Source: Cephalotus follicularis
Taxonomy: Eukaryota; Streptophyta; Magnoliopsida; Oxalidales; Cephalotaceae
Length of the DNA: 64,000 bases
Direction of reading: 5' to 3'
NCBI GenBank assembly: GCA_001972305.1
Contig: BDDD01001801.1
Location: 156,923 to 220,922 of the forward strand
The first letter of the stretch is position 1. Every line of letters starts with the position of its first letter. Shown piece after piece: positions 11,631 to 21,912 of the stretch. Made by a program: the position numbers and the translations under genes. The notes below the pieces were generated by a model. That model searched no databases, was not told the DNA's origin, and was given only the letters and a program-made list of their open reading frames with translations.

Positions 11631-12330
11631 ATGTCTCCTTCCCTTACTCTCAATTGGTGATATCCTGAACTCAAGTCGAGCTTGGAAAACACCCTTGATC
11701 CTTGCAACTGGTCAAACAATTCCTCGATGTGGGGTAAAGGATACTTGTTCTTGATAGTTGCCTTGTTCAACATTCTATAGTCGATACAGAGCCTCATCGA
11801 CCCATCCTTCTTCTTGACAAACAGTACAGGCGCACCCCACAAAGAAACACTAGGTCGAATAAAACCCTTATCGATCAGATCTTGCAATTGCAATTTCAGT
11901 TCCCTCAATTCTGCAGGGGCCATTCTATATGGTGCTTTAGAAATAGAAGCTGTACCTGGTAAAAGATGGATAACAAACTCCATATTTCTATTCGGTGGCA
12001 AAGATCCCAAGTCATCAGGAAATACATCTGGAAATTCGCACACAACTGGAATTTCCTCCAAGCTCAAGCCCTTCTCTTTCCTTCGATCAATCACATAGGC
12101 TAGATATCCCTCACATCCCTTCTCTAGGTATCTCGATGCTCGAATAAAGGATATGATCGGTGTCGAGAACCCTTTGTCTCCCTTGAACTGAAAGGTCGTT
12201 CCATCGGGCAGACAAAAATCCACAGTTTTATTGTAACAATCCATACGAGCACGGTGTGATGATAGCCAATCCATCCCCAATATAACATCGAAGTCACGGA
12301 TAGGCAGCACTATCAAATCTGCATACAAAG
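11627..12330 (-). pseudogene. Gyp-B protease end and reverse transcriptase first half
   Basis: It starts at the Gyp-C insertion point with [26 protein letters not shown] (end of protease), then [64 protein letters not shown] and [18 protein letters not shown]. About 233 residues are open without a stop, ending at a TAG at 11627-11629 in place of the usual Pro-Lys-Thr-Ala-Phe block. The upstream half of the protease is 12.3 kb away, beyond Gyp-C. Confidence 0.87.
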
Positions 12331-14020
12331 TGTAATACCCTGTTTACCTGTACGTATTTTTCTTACGGGTTTTATTTGTTTTCGTTTATGTTTTTGTACG
12401 TTTTATGATTGGTTTATGCTTTGGGCTGACTGATACCAGCCTTAAATTTTGGGCTTATTAGTATGGACTTGGATGTTGGTAAAATTAGTCACTTTATTAT
12501 TAATATAAACTAATTTATAAATACATAATTACAAAATTTGTTTTATTAAATTATATTTTCAGAAATTGTTTTAGAAACAAAATCCTTTATTTTTATTTCT
12601 TTCCTTTTATTTTTCCTCTCAACTCTCCCTCTCTCTCACGACATCTCTCTCCCTCTCAAACACTCTCTCCCGAATCTCTATCTTCTTTCCTTCTTATCTC
12701 CCCAAAAATCAGCCCTATTTCCTTATCCAGCAGATTGGATTTTCCCTTTTTGCTATCCTTCCCATTTTGGTCTCTTGTTGCTATATATGTATGTCAAAGC
12801 AATCGGGTCAGCCATCTCTCTTTGTTGTGATTACTACCGAACCTGCCATTGGAGAATCATTGTGTTTTTGGTGTTCTTGCTTCAGTAATCAGGTTAGTTT
12901 CTTCATGGTTTCAGTGTAGGAATCGTTTTTGGCAATGTTGGTATTGTTGGCAGGCTTGAATTTTGATGTCTTCCTCTCGTTTTTCCTTTTTGATCAGCCA
13001 TTGTGTCATTCGAATTGGTGTTCCTGCAACTGTTTTTAACATCCAACAGGTTGGTTTCCTATATTGTTATGTCTTGGTGATTGGTTTTGGATTTTTGCCA
13101 TCAAAACTTTTGTGCATTGGTTGTTAGAGATGGTTTAGTTTGATTCCTGCCTTCTTTTTCTATATGTTATGTCAGTTGTTTCTGAGTTGCTTAGCAAGCC
13201 TATTGTCATCTCATATGAGTTATGTAATCTGGTTTCACAAATTGGGCTATGGCAATTATGCAGAAAATTGATTAGGAAGAGATGTGCATGTTTAAAGTCC
13301 CTGTCACATTGAAATAATTCTCTGTCAACATGTTGCTGTCAAATTCTGAGTTGTGACAATGTTTTACATGCCATACGAAGTTGTTTTGCATGTTGGTAAA
13401 CTTCTGGTGTCGAAAAATCCGAGTCTTGGCTGCTAACCTTGCACAAATCGCACTGAACTGCTGTTCTGATACCCAGAACAGTCGACTGCCCATATGAACA
13501 GTCGACTGTTTAGTTTGAGTTGTAACACCCCCGATCTGTGGGAGTCGCCACAGTGCATAATACCAAAACTAAACAGATCATATCATGTTAAAAGGTTCAT
13601 CTTTAATAAAAAACGTGATGATTTAAAGCATATCCATAACATATAAAAATTGATCATAACTGAAACTTATCCAAAATCCAAAAGTCATAAACTGAAATAA
13701 CACATTGTTTAATTATCGGGTCCCACTATGACCACATAACATAAAAGGATCAGCTACTAGACGATCCTCAGACATATGGAAGTCACTCTCATCACACATT
13801 GCCCCTTTGCTCCCAATAACCTGCCGCATGGAAACAAAAACGCGGCTGAGCAAACCCCAGTACGAATATAGAATATAAAACAGTAAATAATATTTTAAAG
13901 CAGGAAGATTTCCAAAAAGTACATTTAAAACTGAAATCTTAGCAATAAAATAATTTAAACATGTTTTATAAATGCCCACGGCAAAACATATAAACCATAA
14001 AGTGTACCTTTCCAAAACAT

Positions 14021-14349
14021 AGGATCAATAAACTTTCAAAACGTAAAGCATATCTTTTCCAAAACATAGGTTCAATAAACATTCAAAACGTAAAGCATAT
14101 CTTTTCCAAAACATAGGTTCCATAAACTTTCAAAAAGTAAAGCATATCTTTTCCAAAACATAGGTTCCATAAACTTTCAAAACGTAAAGCATATCTTTTC
14201 CAAAACATAGGCTCCATAAACTTTCAAAACGTAAAGCATAACTTTTCCAAAACATAGATTCCATAAACATTCAGAACGTAAAGCATATCTTTTCAAAAAC
14301 ATAGGTTCCATAAACTTTCAAAACGTAAAGCATATCTTTTCCAAAACAT
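14021..14349 (-). repeat. 47-bp tandem repeat, seven copies, in sLTR-D
   Basis: Seven head-to-tail 47-bp units each begin like aggttccataaactttcaaa and differ at a few bases. The corresponding segment in the Gyp-C LTR (near 16635-16680) is single copy, so this is a local expansion. Confidence 0.85.
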
Positions 14350-15308
14350 AGGTTCCATAAACTGAGAACCAAATCCCATAACATATCAGAAACACAGAAT
14401 AGCAAGGGGTTCGCGACACCCACATTGCCAAATAGAATAGAGACATATGGACATAAACATATGATTATATATGACTTGTAGGTGACTTACAAACACAAAT
14501 TTGACAAAGAAACGACTTGTCAAAGATTTAACTTGAAAGAGGAAGTAAGAGGACGTTGCATGAACATGTCCAGATTTTGTGTTTTATCAAACACAGATGT
14601 TATAAACTTAGTTTGTGACATATATAGGTGCATAAAACGTGCAGATAACATCACTAACACAATAGCAACATGTTTAGGCAAGAATCAGAGACTCCAAGAT
14701 ACCAAGAGCACAAAAACTCAAAGTAAGCCATTGAAACAAAACTATAATTAAAGAGAATGAATTCAATGACCTTTAGTGATGTTAGAAGACCCAGAAAACA
14801 GTAGGAATAACACAAACACCAACACACAATCTGTTGTGAACAGAAACAAAGAAAGAAGAATACAAAACCATGGTATTTTTAGACATACATAGCAAATTAA
14901 GAGAATTTAACCCAAAAGAATCAATTCAGGGTTGAGATTACCTTCTGAACTTTGAAGAATGATTTACACAGCAGATTCTTTCACACAATCAAGGCAAATT
15001 CGGCTGACTTGCAAGAAGGAATGAAGGCAACATATAAAATGGCAAGATACTCAATAATGGAGAAAAGAGGAGACAAGATTTGACAAAAGATGGAAGAAAT
15101 GGGAACTTTTCTGGATTTTGTAATGAGAAAGGAAGATTCTAACATGAATTTGATAGTGGGAATTGCTGGAAAGAAGGAGATGGTGGAAGGTAGTAGGAAG
15201 AAAGTGGGAGAAATGGATAAAATAGGAAAAGGAAATAAAAAGAATTGATAATAAAATGAATTAATAATGAAAAGGAAAATAAGGAATATTAAAATAAAAG
15301 AATAATAA

Positions 15309-15400
15309 TTTGTTTTTAATAAAATAAGTTTTGGATTAAAATAAGAATTTATAATTTGTTTTTAATAAAATAAGTTTTGGATTAAAATAAGAATTTATAA
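15309..15400 (-). repeat. 46-bp direct repeat, two copies, in sLTR-D
   Basis: Two adjacent identical units of 46 bp beginning tttgtttttaataaaataag. AT-rich, non-coding. Confidence 0.8.
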
Positions 15401-16409
15401 AACCCAACATAGCATAACATACCCAAATTTCGGACCGGTATCATTCCGCACAATTCACATAAACCCGATCAAGGGGCAACCGGACTTTTAAAATTAACAA
15501 AATTAAAAGCCCGAAAACATATATAAAATCCGTAAAATATATTTACGAACCCGTAAAAATACATTTACGAATGAACAGGGTATTACATGAGCAGTCGACT
15601 GCATTGTGCAAACAGTCGACTGCCTTGTGTTGAGTAGTCGACTGGACCCGTGATTCAGTTGACTGCCTACAGTTTGGGTTGAGTAGTCAACTGACCCTGT
15701 TGTGTAGTCAACTGCCACCCCTTGTTAGTCGACTGGATTTTTGAAACAGTCGGCTGGTATGTCCTGTAACTTTCTGTTTTCATCCGTTTATTCTTTCGAT
15801 GATCCAGGTCTATTTCTAAACATCGTTATGATTCTGTTTTATGCTCAAAATGAATTTTAGACCCTTATTTGAACATTGTTATGTTGTTTAGATTATTGTG
15901 CTACGTGGAGCAAAATAAATTTACCGGTAATTCGTAAGTTAATCTGTGGTCGCATAAGGTACGGATTCTTCGTTCCTTGAAACACTCTTACTGATTCGAT
16001 TCTGTTTTGAAAATAAATACAGATTCTTTGTTTTGGGTTATTATTCGGTTTTATGAATATGCTCCTTTTGGTTTATGAACTCCGTTATATTTGGATTTTG
16101 AAAATAAAGTCACTTGATATTTTATGAGGTAATATTTCTGACTTTATGAGTTCGGTTATGGTGGTTTACGAAATGTTATGCAATCATCTCTTTATTGTGA
16201 AATTAAATGAGTTGATTTTTCCGATTAAGAAAGCATGTGTTTATAACGTTTGAGAACGATTTATGATTATGTTTGGGAAATCTTTCAACGTAAACTAAAA
16301 TGATTTGATGAAATCATAGTTTTGAAATGGTGAAATACTGAGCTTTTTATAACCACCTATGGGGGTACCATGGGCATGCTGTGAGCCTGGCACGGAGGCA
16401 TGACACTTT

Positions 16410-16434
16410 CCGTAACGGTGTGATATTATTACGG
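16410..16434 (+). other. Conserved hairpin in the Gyp-C 5' LTR (U5 side)
   Basis: Arms ccgtaa and ttacgg enclose a 13-nt loop containing ggtgtgat. The same 25-nt element is found at 23920-23944, with changed but still pairing arms in Gyp-I (55644-55668), and in Gyp-G (47770-47794, minus). Confidence 0.65.
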
Positions 16435-17142
16435 CGTCTCTCAGGGATATCCTTAGATAGGATTTGGGATAGAGGCGTATGGATCGATCCTAGTTATATG
16501 CTATTGGGATATGTTTTGGGATATGGGAATTGTATGTGTAGTGTCGTATACTGCAATTCCATTTGGCAATGTGGGTGTCGCGAACCCCTTGCTACTATGT
16601 GTTTCTGATATGTTATGGGTTTTGGTGCTCAGTTATGGATCCTATGTTTTGGAAAGGTACACTTTATGGTTTCAAGTTATGAACTTGTTTTATATGTTTT
16701 GCCGTGGGCATTTACAAAGTATGTTTTGAATTATTTTATTGCTTAAGATTTCTACTTTAAAGTACTTTTGAAGTCTTCTTGCTTTAAAATATCGTTTACT
16801 GTTTTATATTCTATATCCGTACTGAGGTTTGCTCAGCCGCGTTTTTGTTTCCATGCGGCAGGTTATCAGGAGCAAAGGGGCAATGTGTGATGAGCCATAT
16901 GTTTGAGGATCATCTAGGAGCTGATCCCTTATGTTTATGTGGTCATAGTGGAACCATTTAATAAACAATATGTTATATCATTTTTATGAGTTTTGGGATT
17001 ATGAATAAGCTTCAGTTATGATCAGTTTTAGTATGTTATTGGTTATGCTTTAAACCATCACGTTTTTAATATGATATGTTATGTTAAGTTTCTATTATAT
17101 GCACCTGTGGCGACTCCCACAGATCGGGGGTGTTACAGTTTA

Positions 17143-17153
17143 TGGTATCAGAG
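17143..17153 (+). promoter_or_regulatory. Gyp-C primer-binding site
   Basis: tggtatcagag lies 6 bp after the LTR end. It matches the 3' end of plant initiator tRNA-Met, with the usual next C missing. It would prime minus-strand DNA synthesis. Confidence 0.8.
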
Positions 17154-17306
17154 AATAGGCGTTGTTCCTTAAAAGACCTAACTAGGTTTGACCTGTCAGC
17201 TTGGGTAGACTTGGGTTAGGACTGTTATGTTTCGGCCTTTCTGATATGTTTTCTGTTTTGGTTTTCTATTTCGGTTTGATATCACGTGTTTCGGTTTCTT
17301 TCGTAG

Positions 17307-18503
17307 ATGGTACGCACAAGAAACACTCCTCAGAGAACTGCACCAGCTGGGGCTCGAAATGAAGTTGGGAACGAGCCTTCTGTGGAAGAGTTGGTCCGTC
17401 AGGCAGTTGCTCAGGAAGTGAATCGTGTGATTCAACAACAGAATCGGGAACAAGTTGTTGAGGAGAATGCTTCGGCAGAGGTTCAGAGGGATATGGAAAC
17501 TCGGGATAGGCATGGCACACCTACTCATGTTTGGCTTGAGCGGTTTCAGAAACAGAGGCCGCAGTCCTTCAGTTCGGCTGTGACTCCTGTAGAAGACGAA
17601 CATTGGGTAGCACATATGGAGAAGATCTTTAATGTTCTGAGGTGTGATGATCAGCAGAAAGTAAGGTTGGCGGCTTACAAACTCGAAGGGGATGCTCAGA
17701 AATGATGGAATACTCTGAATTCGGCTAAGGGTGAAGGTTATGCAGATGCTCTGTTGTGGTCTGAGTTTCGGGAAGTCTTCTATCAGCAGTATTTCCCCAC
17801 TGCTGATAAGGAGGCCTATGCCAGAGAGTTCGTCAACACCAGGCAGAAAGATGGAGAAACGGTTTCGGAGTTCTTGGCCCATTTCACTAGATTGGCTGGG
17901 TTTGCTGGATCCGCGGCGGGGTCAGCATCGAAACAAGCTGAAAAGTTCAAGTGGAATCTGCATTACCAGTTTAGAGGAAAGCTGATAAACTCCAGGTTTG
18001 CGGATGTAGCTGAAGTTGCTAATGCTGCAAAAAACATTGAGTTTGAGAGATTGGATTTCCAAGCAGCACGTCAGGAAGGGGATAAGAAGAGGTATAGGAG
18101 TGAACAAGATTCTGGACAGCAGGGCAAGGGTCAAGGCAGTTCATGGAACAGAGGCAGAGGAGGTAAACAGCATAAGAGAAATCACAAGCAGAATAAAGAT
18201 GGTAATCAACAGCGTCAGCCAGGAAATTATCAAAAGAATGCACAGGGAGCTGATGGGGGTAACCCCGACGTTCAGATTGCCAGATGTGATACTTGTGGTA
18301 GGTATCATCCATTCGGTACCTGTTATAAAGTCAGTGGGGCCTGTTTTGTATGTGGACAGATGGGACATTTCACGAAGGATTGTCAGGATCCTCGTGCTAA
18401 GGAAAGGAAGGGTAATGGTACGAATGCTGGGCAGCGCAACGTGGGAGGTCGAGTCTTTGCGATCACGACTCATCAGGCAGCTAATGCTCCAGGTACGGTT
18501 TAG
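17307..18503 (+). pseudogene. gag: Gyp-C gag
   Basis: Starts at the ATG after the leader (MVRTRNTPQRTAP). The capsid region runs from about 17520 (WLERFQKQRPQSF) through the EFREVFYQQYFPTADKEAYAREF block at about 17760-17830. A first zinc-binding motif CX2CX3HX4C is at 18285-18323 and a canonical CX2CX4HX4C knuckle at 18342-18383. TGA at 17703-17705 replaces the first Trp of a conserved WW pair, and TAG at 18501-18503 separates gag from protease. All pieces share one frame with pol, as expected of a single gag-pol polyprotein. Confidence 0.88.
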
Positions 18504-19139
18504 GGTTTTATTTCTGTTGGTAATCGTAGGGCTTATGTGTTATATGATACTGGATCGACGCACTCGATTGTAGCGAGATCTTTTGTTCGGCATCTTGGGA
18601 TGCCTTCGCAGTTGTTTGATCCTGCTTTGGTTTTTTCTACCCCTATGGGGACATCTGTTGTGATATCTGAGCATTTTTATGCTTGCCCTATTGTTTTTGA
18701 TGATCGGGTTCGTGATGCGAATCTTTTTCCTATGGATATGTATGATTTCGATATCATTCTGGGGATGGATTGGTTGGAGCACCATCGGGCTACGATTGAT
18801 TGTCATGCTCGGAGGATTCTGTTCGGAGATGTGGATCGACCTGATTTTGTTTATCAGGGTTCACGGCCTATGAAAGATGTCAAGATCATATCAGTTATGG
18901 AAGCTCAGAAGTTAGTAGCTAAGGGCGCCGAAGGGTTTCTGGCGGTTGTGAAGGATGTCTCAAGGGTCGAGCCTCGCATTGAAGACTATCCTGTGGTTAG
19001 AGAATTTTCTGATGTGTTTCTGGAGGAGTTACCGAGTTTGCCACCGCAACCGGAAGTGGAGTTTACCATTGAGCTCATTCTTGGGGTGGCACCTATATCT
19101 AAAGCACCGTATAGGATGGCACCGCTTGAATTGCAATAG
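18504..19139 (+). pseudogene. Gyp-C aspartic protease and start of RT
   Basis: The active-site DTG is intact (18546-18554, VLYDTGSTHSIVARSF). IILGMDWLEHHRATIDC (about 18753) marks the end of protease. The EFSDVFLEELPSLPPQPEVEF linker and [11 protein letters not shown] lead into RT. TAG at 19137-19139 interrupts. Same frame as gag. Confidence 0.87.
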
Positions 19140-20444
19140 CTGAAAAAGCAGTTGCAAGAGTTGTTAGATCAGGGTTTTATCCGGCCGAGTGTTTCGCTGT
19201 GGGGAGCTCCGATTTTGTTTGTGAAGAAGAAAGACGGATCTATGAGACTGTGTATTGATTATAGAGAACTGAATCGTATCACTATTCGTAATAAATACCC
19301 TTTGCCTAGGATTGATGACCTGTTTGATCAACTCCAAGGTGCACGGTATTTTTCTAAGATCGATTTGAGGTCTGGATATCATCAGTTGCGGATAAAAGAT
19401 GAAGATGTACCTAAGACCGCTTTCCGCACACGGTATGGGCATTATGAATTTCTGGTGATGCCGTTTGGGCTTACGAATGCACTGGCAGTCTTCATGGACC
19501 TTATGAATCGGGTTTTTCATGAGTTTTTGGATCGGTTCATGATTGTGTTCATCGACGATATTCTTGTGTACTCGAAATCGAAGGAAGAACATGAGCATCA
19601 ACTTCATATAGTGCTTGGTATTCTGAGGAAGAATCAGCTATACGCAAAGTTCTCTAAATGTGAGTTCTGGTTGGAACAAGTGGCGTTTTTAGGCCATATG
19701 GTTACAGCGAAAGGGATTACTGTGGATCTTGCTAAGGTTGAAGCTATTACTAAATGGCCGAGACCTACTACAGTATCGGAGGTTAGGAGCTTTCTGGGGT
19801 TAGCTGGTTATTATAGGCGGTTCATGGAAGGCTTCTCCTCCATAGCCTTGCCACTGAGTCAGCTTATGAGGAAGGGAGCAAAGTTTGTGTGGAATGATGA
19901 ATGGGAAGCAAGTTTCGAGAAACTGAAGAACGGTCTTGTGTCCGCACCGATTCTTCGTTTACCATCTGGGTCGGGAGGATGCCAGATTTATAGTGATGCT
20001 TCTAAAAAGGGTTTGGCTTGTGTGATAGCATATGCTTCGAGACAGTTGAAGCCTTACGAATTGAATTACCCTACACATGATCTCGACTTGGCAGCAGTTG
20101 TGTTTGCATTGAATATTTGGAGGCACTACTTGTATGGAGAAACTTGTGACGTCTTTACCGATCATAAGAGTCTCAAGTACATCTTCACGCAAAAGGAGTT
20201 GAATATGCGTCAGAGGCATTGGTTAGAGCTTCTGAAGGATTATGATCTGAATATTCAGTACCACCCTGGTAAAGCAAACGTGGTGGCTGATGCTCTGAGT
20301 AGGAAGAGTTCTGGGAGTGTGGCAGCTTTGGTTACTCAGTCACATTTGATAGCAGATATGGAGCGATTGGATTTCAATCTGTTTGTTCGGGGTTCAGATG
20401 GATATATGGCTGGCATGTGTATGGAGCCTACCCTTATATCTTGA
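19140..20444 (+). pseudogene. Gyp-C reverse transcriptase and RNase H
   Basis: A long open run with RT blocks [44 protein letters not shown], the catalytic FIDD (19548-19559) and [11 protein letters not shown] (about 19795). RNase H follows ([10 protein letters not shown] about 19987, [17 protein letters not shown] about 20155, [15 protein letters not shown] about 20270). A short in-frame deletion of about eight residues removes the segment between GLACV and IAYASR. TGA at 20442-20444 ends it. Confidence 0.9.
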
Positions 20445-21461
20445 ATTAAGGCAGCTCAGAGTGATGACGGTGAGCTTTGGGCCTTGGTGCAGAATGTTGA
20501 AAAGGGTAAACAGTCAGAGTTCCGTGTGGTTGAGCATGGAGTGATCTGGTTGGGTAGTCGGTTGTGTGTTTCGGCAGATACTTCTATCAGAGATGCTGTC
20601 TTATCTGAAGCGCATAGCTCTCCGTTCTCTATACATCCGGGTTCTACAAAAACGTATAGAGACTTAAAGGAGAATTTTTCGTGGAGCGGAATGAAGAGGA
20701 ATGTAGCAGAGTTTGTTGGAAAGTGTTTGGTCTGTCAGCAGGTTAAGATCGAACACCAGCGTTCTAGTGGTTTGTTACAGCCCTTGGAAGTTACAGTATG
20801 GAAGTGGGAAAGTATTGAGATGGATTTTGTCACTGGCTTGCCGAGAACTTATAGGAGAAACGATGCTATTTGCGTTGTTGTGGATCGGTTGACCAAATCA
20901 GCTCACTTCTTGGCAATCCGAGAGGATTTTTCTGTGGACTGCTTGGCAGAGGTTTTCCAACGGGAGATTGTGAGACTGCATGGGACTCCTGTATCTATTG
21001 TTTTGGATAGGGATCCCCGTTTCACGTCACGGTTTCGGAAGGGGTTTCAGAAAGCTTGGGGTACTAGGCTAAATTTCAGAACAGCTTTCCATCCACAGAC
21101 AGATGGGCAGACTGAGAGGACCATATAGACCTTAGAAGATATGTTGAGGTCTTGTGCTTTGGAGTGGATTGGGAGCTGGGATGAGTATCTGAGCCTAGTG
21201 GAGTTTGCCTACAATAATAGTTGGCATGTTAGTATTCGTATGGCTCCGTTTGAAGCTCTTTATGGGAGGAAATGTCGAGCTCCGACATGCTGGGATGAAG
21301 TCGGAGAAAGGGTTATCGAGGGACCCGAGCTAGTACGAATCACTACTGAGAAAGTGGCAATCGCAAGGGAGAGGTTGAAGACAGCTCAATCTCGACAGAA
21401 AAGTTATGCAGACAAACATCGAAAGGTTTGGAGTACAAAGTGGGTGAGCATGTGTTCTTAA
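20445..21461 (+). pseudogene. Gyp-C integrase
   Basis: HHCC zinc region (HPGSTKTYRDLKE, CLVCQQ), then catalytic D in MDFVTGLP (about 20821), D in LDRDPRFTS (about 21005; the usual Ser before Asp is Leu) and E in TDGQTERTI (about 21115). GMAPFEALYGRKC-type sequence follows, here RMAPFEALYGRKC. TAG at 21126-21128 lies just past the catalytic Glu. The frame is lost by a single-base change near 21424-21430, so the final KSYADKHRK residues run out of frame to a stop. Confidence 0.88.
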
Positions 21462-21859
21462 AAGTTTCACCTGGGAAAGGCGTCTGACGGTTTGGACTTA
21501 AGGGAAAGTTGAGTCCTCGGTTTATAGGACCATTTGAGGTTCTGGAGAGGGTTGGCGCAGTTGTGTATCTGTTAGCTTTGCCTCCACAGTTATCTCATGT
21601 TCATAATGTGTTCCATGTGTCCTTGTTGAGGGGTTATCAGTATCATCCCCTACACATGGTCCACTATCCTTTGGACAATATTCGGGAGGATCTATCTTAT
21701 GATGAGGAGGTGGAAGCTATTCTGGATCGACAGGAACGGGTTACGCGTAGCAAGACCATTCCGTTTGTGAAAGTGTTATGGAGGAACCATCCCGAACGTG
21801 AGGCTACTTGGGAGATCGAAGAGCACATTCGGGAACGATACCCTCGTTTGTTCGTTTAA
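21462..21859 (+). pseudogene. Gyp-C integrase tail with chromodomain-like end
   Basis: In a new frame: a TGA near 21484 replaces an Arg codon in the GVRRFG motif, then [53 protein letters not shown], and a chromodomain-like [30 protein letters not shown] ending at 21859. This tail type is characteristic of Tekay/Del chromoviruses. Confidence 0.87.
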
Positions 21860-21873
21860 GGTATGTGTATGTT

Positions 21874-21912
21874 AAGATTTCGGGACGAAATCTTCTTTTT
21901 AGGGGGGGTGGA
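21874..21912 (+). promoter_or_regulatory. Gyp-C inverted repeat and polypurine tract
   Basis: Inverted repeat aagattt-cgggacg-aaatctt (21874-21894), then agggggggtgga (21901-21912) directly before the LTR start at 21913. Confidence 0.8.

Larger units (their letters stand above)
13521..15587 (-). mobile_element. sLTR-D: solo LTR, chimeric, minus orientation
   Basis: It runs from tgtaacaccc to gggtattaca with flanks tgagt (13516-13520) and tgagc (15588-15592), a 5-bp target duplication with one change. No coding region is present, so it is probably the product of LTR-LTR recombination. Read in its own orientation, the first part matches the Gyp-I LTR (for example the tacaagtcatatatg stretch near 54780) and then jumps to Gyp-C-type sequence (ggcaatgtgggtgtcgcg). 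The middle of the LTR, with the palindrome array and the hairpin, is missing. Confidence 0.9.
13479..15756 (+). repeat. CAGTCGACTG palindrome array in the Gyp-C 5' LTR, split by sLTR-D
   Basis: Two copies precede the solo LTR (13479-13510) and about nine follow it (15592-15756). Spacing is roughly 15-30 bp. The flanking bases of the core are CA...TG, unlike GC...GC in Gyp-B. Confidence 0.8.
12331..17137 (+). repeat. Gyp-C 5' LTR, interrupted by sLTR-D
   Basis: It spans 4,807 bp. Removing the 2,067-bp solo LTR and one 5-bp duplication leaves 2,735 bp, against 2,742 bp for the 3' LTR. It holds CT-rich tracts near 12617-12670 that may mark the start-site region, a GTCGAC palindrome array (13479-13510 and 15592-15756), a conserved hairpin (16410-16434), and ends ggggtgttaca. 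Confidence 0.92.

Noticed and set aside
14021-14349. Possible CRISPR array (seven similar units)
   Set aside because: The 47-bp units are contiguous with no unique spacers, in a plant LTR; it is a simple tandem repeat.
13479-15756. GTCGAC arrays as a CRISPR or attachment-site array
   Set aside because: Eukaryotic LTR context, very short palindromic units, irregular spacing and no associated genes.
17196-17882. 228-codon minus-strand open frame opposite Gyp-C gag
   Set aside because: Antisense shadow of gag; similar shadows at 57378-57893 and 60598-61113 lie opposite Gyp-I gag-protease.
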